From positions 1-22,234 of the IMG/VR virus record IMGVR_UViG_3300048903_000151: 22,234 nucleotides of DNA; one strand, written 5' to 3'. The position numbers and the translations under genes were made by a program. The first letter of the stretch is position 1, and every line of letters starts with the position of its first letter. Under the pieces are notes generated by a model. The model did no database searches and was not told the origin of the DNA. It saw nothing but the letters and a program-made list of their open reading frames with translations. This document shows positions 20,803 to 22,234 of the stretch, piece after piece. The DNA comes from a virus.

Positions 20803-21789
20803 GTGACCGACTACACCAAGACCACAGGCTCCACGGGAAAGATGATGATCCGGGACACCGGGTCAGACGTCGAGTTCTGGTTCAAGGCCGGATATTCGTC
20901 GGACTGGTGGAACGGTATGCCGTTCAACTGGACCGCGAACGGGTCGACGACCAGCAAGACGATCAACTACCCCCAGGGCGCCGACTGGTACAAGGTGGGA
21001 GAGGTTCGGATCACCGACTCCCAGACTGTGACCTTCCGTCTGACGGATGGTTCCAGTTCATCGGGTATCGGTGGTCCGACTTCTTTCCCGCAGTTCATCG
21101 CGCGGGACACAATTCCCGCAAAGCCGTCTACTCCGAACATATCGAACATCACGGCTACCTCGGTCTACGTCACGTTCTCGGACGGCGACAACGGCGGAGA
21201 CTCCATCGATGCTCGGCAGATCGGGTACGGCACAAGTTCTACATCTGTCCAGGACACGGTCTCATCGGACCGTTCCACAACGATCACGGGTCTGTCGCAA
21301 GGCACGACCTACTACTTCTGGGCCAGGACTCACAACTCCGAAGGTTGGAGCGCCTGGTCTGGACGAGCGTCGGCGAAGACGCTTAAGGGACCCGGGGCGC
21401 CTAGTGCCCCTCTCTTGTCGAGCGTGAGAGCGACCAGCGTAGACGTTGCGTTCTCTCCGCCTTCCGACACCGGTGGGTCCACGATTACCGGTTATCAGAT
21501 CGGTTACGGGACATCCTCATCTGCACCGGCGAGTACGGTTTCTGCGACTTCGCCTCAAGTGGTCACGGGACTTAATCCAGGAACCGTGTACTACTTCTGG
21601 GTTCGCGCCCGGAACTCTGTTGGTTGGGGAACCTGGTCGGCTTACCGCAGCATTCGCACGGTGGCCGGCGCCTATATTCGTGTAGGGGCAGAGATGAAGC
21701 TCGCGGTCCCCTACGTAAAAGTAGGAGGCGTATGGAAGATCGCTGAGCCCTGGATTCGCAACGTGGGCGCGTGGAAGCGCACCACTTAG
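20803..21789 (+). CDS. Tail tip protein with two fibronectin type III domains
   Basis: 328 residues from the GTG at 20803, with gtaggtg at 20794-20800 as a close ribosome site. Residues 1-100 form a unique N-terminal beta domain. Two Fn3 domains follow at about 105-194 and 198-287, each ending in the characteristic 'GTTYYFWARTHNSEGWSAWS' or 'GTVYYFWVRARNSVGWGTWS' strand. The two copies share 'QIGYGTSS'. The C-terminus (288-325) carries Trp repeats ('YVKVGGVWKIAEPWIRNVGAWK'-type) like those of the 10565 gene product. Fn3 domains on phage tails are thought to bind host surface carbohydrate or mediate protein contact. Tip location follows from gene order. Confidence 0.85.
   Translation: MTDYTKTTGSTGKMMIRDTGSDVEFWFKAGYSSDWWNGMPFNWTANGSTTSKTINYPQGADWYKVGEVRITDSQTVTFRLTDGSSSSGIGGPTSFPQFIARDTIPAKPSTPNISNITATSVYVTFSDGDNGGDSIDARQIGYGTSSTSVQDTVSSDRSTTITGLSQGTTYYFWARTHNSEGWSAWSGRASAKTLKGPGAPSAPLLSSVRATSVDVAFSPPSDTGGSTITGYQIGYGTSSSAPASTVSATSPQVVTGLNPGTVYYFWVRARNSVGWGTWSAYRSIRTVAGAYIRVGAEMKLAVPYVKVGGVWKIAEPWIRNVGAWKRTT
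21664..21777 (+). repeat. C-terminal 'VKVGGVWK-x-AxP' repeats of the Fn3 protein
   Basis: Three units: 'AYIRVGAEMKLAVP', 'YVKVGGVWKIAEP' and 'WIRNVGAWK'. They resemble the repeats at the end of the 10565 product ('ARIGGAWVPASPK'). The spacing of about 13 residues and the conserved small-small-aromatic core suggest a common folding or docking element. Confidence 0.75.
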
Positions 21790-21803
21790 GGGAGGATATT
21801 CGC

Positions 21804-22199
21804 GTGAACTGGCTGCAGGTAGCCCTGGTGGCAGCTGGCTCGGTCTTGGCGTCGTCAGGCTTCTGGGCCTACGTTATGCGAAAGACCGACCACAAGGCCG
21901 CACACACCAGACTCATGATGGGCCTGGCCTACATTGAGCTGGTCACCCTCGGGGCGAACTACATTCAGCGTGGTTCCATCACCAGGGACGAGTACGAGGA
22001 TCTGAGGCACTACTTCTACGATCCCTACAAGGAACTGGGTGGAAACGGCGTCGCCGAGAAGATCATGAAGGCGGTCGAAGAACTGCCCGTGACTTATCCG
22101 CGGTACGCCCAAGTGGCCGAAGTACGTACCCGAGAAGGGGAGCACATCAACAATGCCCGAGTCGTCGCACGCTCTGAAGAAGCCTCTGCTGGGCGATAG
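21804..22199 (+). CDS. Membrane-anchored lysis-cluster protein (holin-like)
   Basis: 131 residues from the GTG at 21804, chosen because aggggagga (21788-21796) is well spaced; an upstream ATG would overlap the Fn3 gene and has no ribosome site. Residues about 3-23 ('WLQVALVAAGSVLASSGFWAY') form one membrane segment. The rest is soluble, with 'KAAHTRLMMGLAYIELVTLGANYIQRGSITRDEYEDL', 'YFYDPYKELGGNGVAEKIM' and 'ELPV'. This arrangement is common in small phage proteins immediately before holins and endolysins in Gram-positive phages, often labelled holin. It may be a holin or an accessory to one. The tail overlaps the next gene by 47 bases. Confidence 0.72.
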   Translation: MNWLQVALVAAGSVLASSGFWAYVMRKTDHKAAHTRLMMGLAYIELVTLGANYIQRGSITRDEYEDLRHYFYDPYKELGGNGVAEKIMKAVEELPVTYPRYAQVAEVRTREGEHINNARVVARSEEASAGR

Positions 22200-22234
22200 C
22201 GCGTACATGAAGCTGAAGCACTCGACCACGGTCG
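22153..22234 (+). CDS. Probable holin, 5' part only (cut by window end)
   Basis: The frame opens with an ATG at 22153, preceded by gaaggggag (22134-22142) inside the previous gene, and continues to the edge (27 codons seen). The visible start 'MPESSHALKKPLLGDSAYMKLKHSTTV' contains 'LKKPLLGD.AY..LK', which I recall as the N-terminus of small class II-like phage holins, but the membrane segments lie outside the window. If correct, the lysis module is split, with endolysin near the left end of this window and holins at the right. Confidence 0.55.
   Translation, partial: MPESSHALKKPLLGDSAYMKLKHSTTV

Overview
The window looks like the left, late-gene arm of a tailed, long-non-contractile-tailed (siphovirus) phage or prophage of a high-GC actinobacterium. 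All genes lie on the + strand, are packed with gaps of at most about 30 bases, and mostly carry strong Shine-Dalgarno sequences with frequent GTG starts. Streptomyces is my best guess for the host group. It rests on the GC-rich coding, a Cpl-7-type endolysin, a ReqiPepy6 Gp37-like tail protein and several small proteins I recall from Streptomyces phages. It is a judgement from memory, not a database result. There are no tRNAs, rRNAs, CRISPR arrays, insertion sequences, integrase or attachment sites, and no non-coding stretch long enough for an ordinary promoter or terminator. The set therefore probably behaves as one long late transcript.

Layout. 1-2.5 kb: a probable small terminase-type protein, an HNH nuclease, a 35-residue very acidic peptide, an M15-like endolysin with three CW_7 cell-wall repeats, a gp6-like head-tail connector, and a short basic protein with the conserved 'HYGIKGMKWGVRR' motif. 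2.5-7.7 kb: large terminase, portal, and one long frame that fuses a prohead protease, an acidic scaffold/linker and the major capsid protein, with an apparent internal start for the capsid. 7.7-9.75 kb: head-tail stopper, tail terminator-like protein, major tail tube protein and a tail-assembly-chaperone-like protein. 9.77-13.3 kb: an unusual insertion between chaperone and tape measure, holding a second tail-tube paralogue, a beta-sandwich adhesin-like protein, a tail fibre, an unknown 92-residue protein and a gp10-like neck protein. 13.3-18.6 kb: a 1742-residue tape measure. 18.5-21.8 kb: Dit, a Gp37-like hub protein, an 81-residue protein and a fibronectin-III tip protein. 21.8 kb to the end: two membrane or holin-like genes, the second cut by the window edge.

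How they work together: the terminase and HNH nuclease cut and pump DNA through the portal into a protease-matured HK97-like head. Connector, stopper and terminator close the neck, and the tape measure sets tail length inside a tube of the major tail protein. Dit, Gp37-like and the fibre/Fn3 proteins form the host-contacting tip. The endolysin (left) and holin-like genes (right) carry out lysis.

Most interesting points: (1) the protease-scaffold-capsid fusion with a well-placed internal start; (2) the same C-terminal Ig-like domain on both capsid and tail tube protein; (3) duplicated tail tube genes flanking the chaperone; (4) a connector plus 'HYGIKGMKWGVRR' block placed upstream of the terminase; (5) eight degenerate 56-62-residue hydrophobic repeats in the tape measure; (6) a strongly uneven distribution of ATATT/ATATC words, nearly absent from the first 10.7 kb and frequent afterwards.
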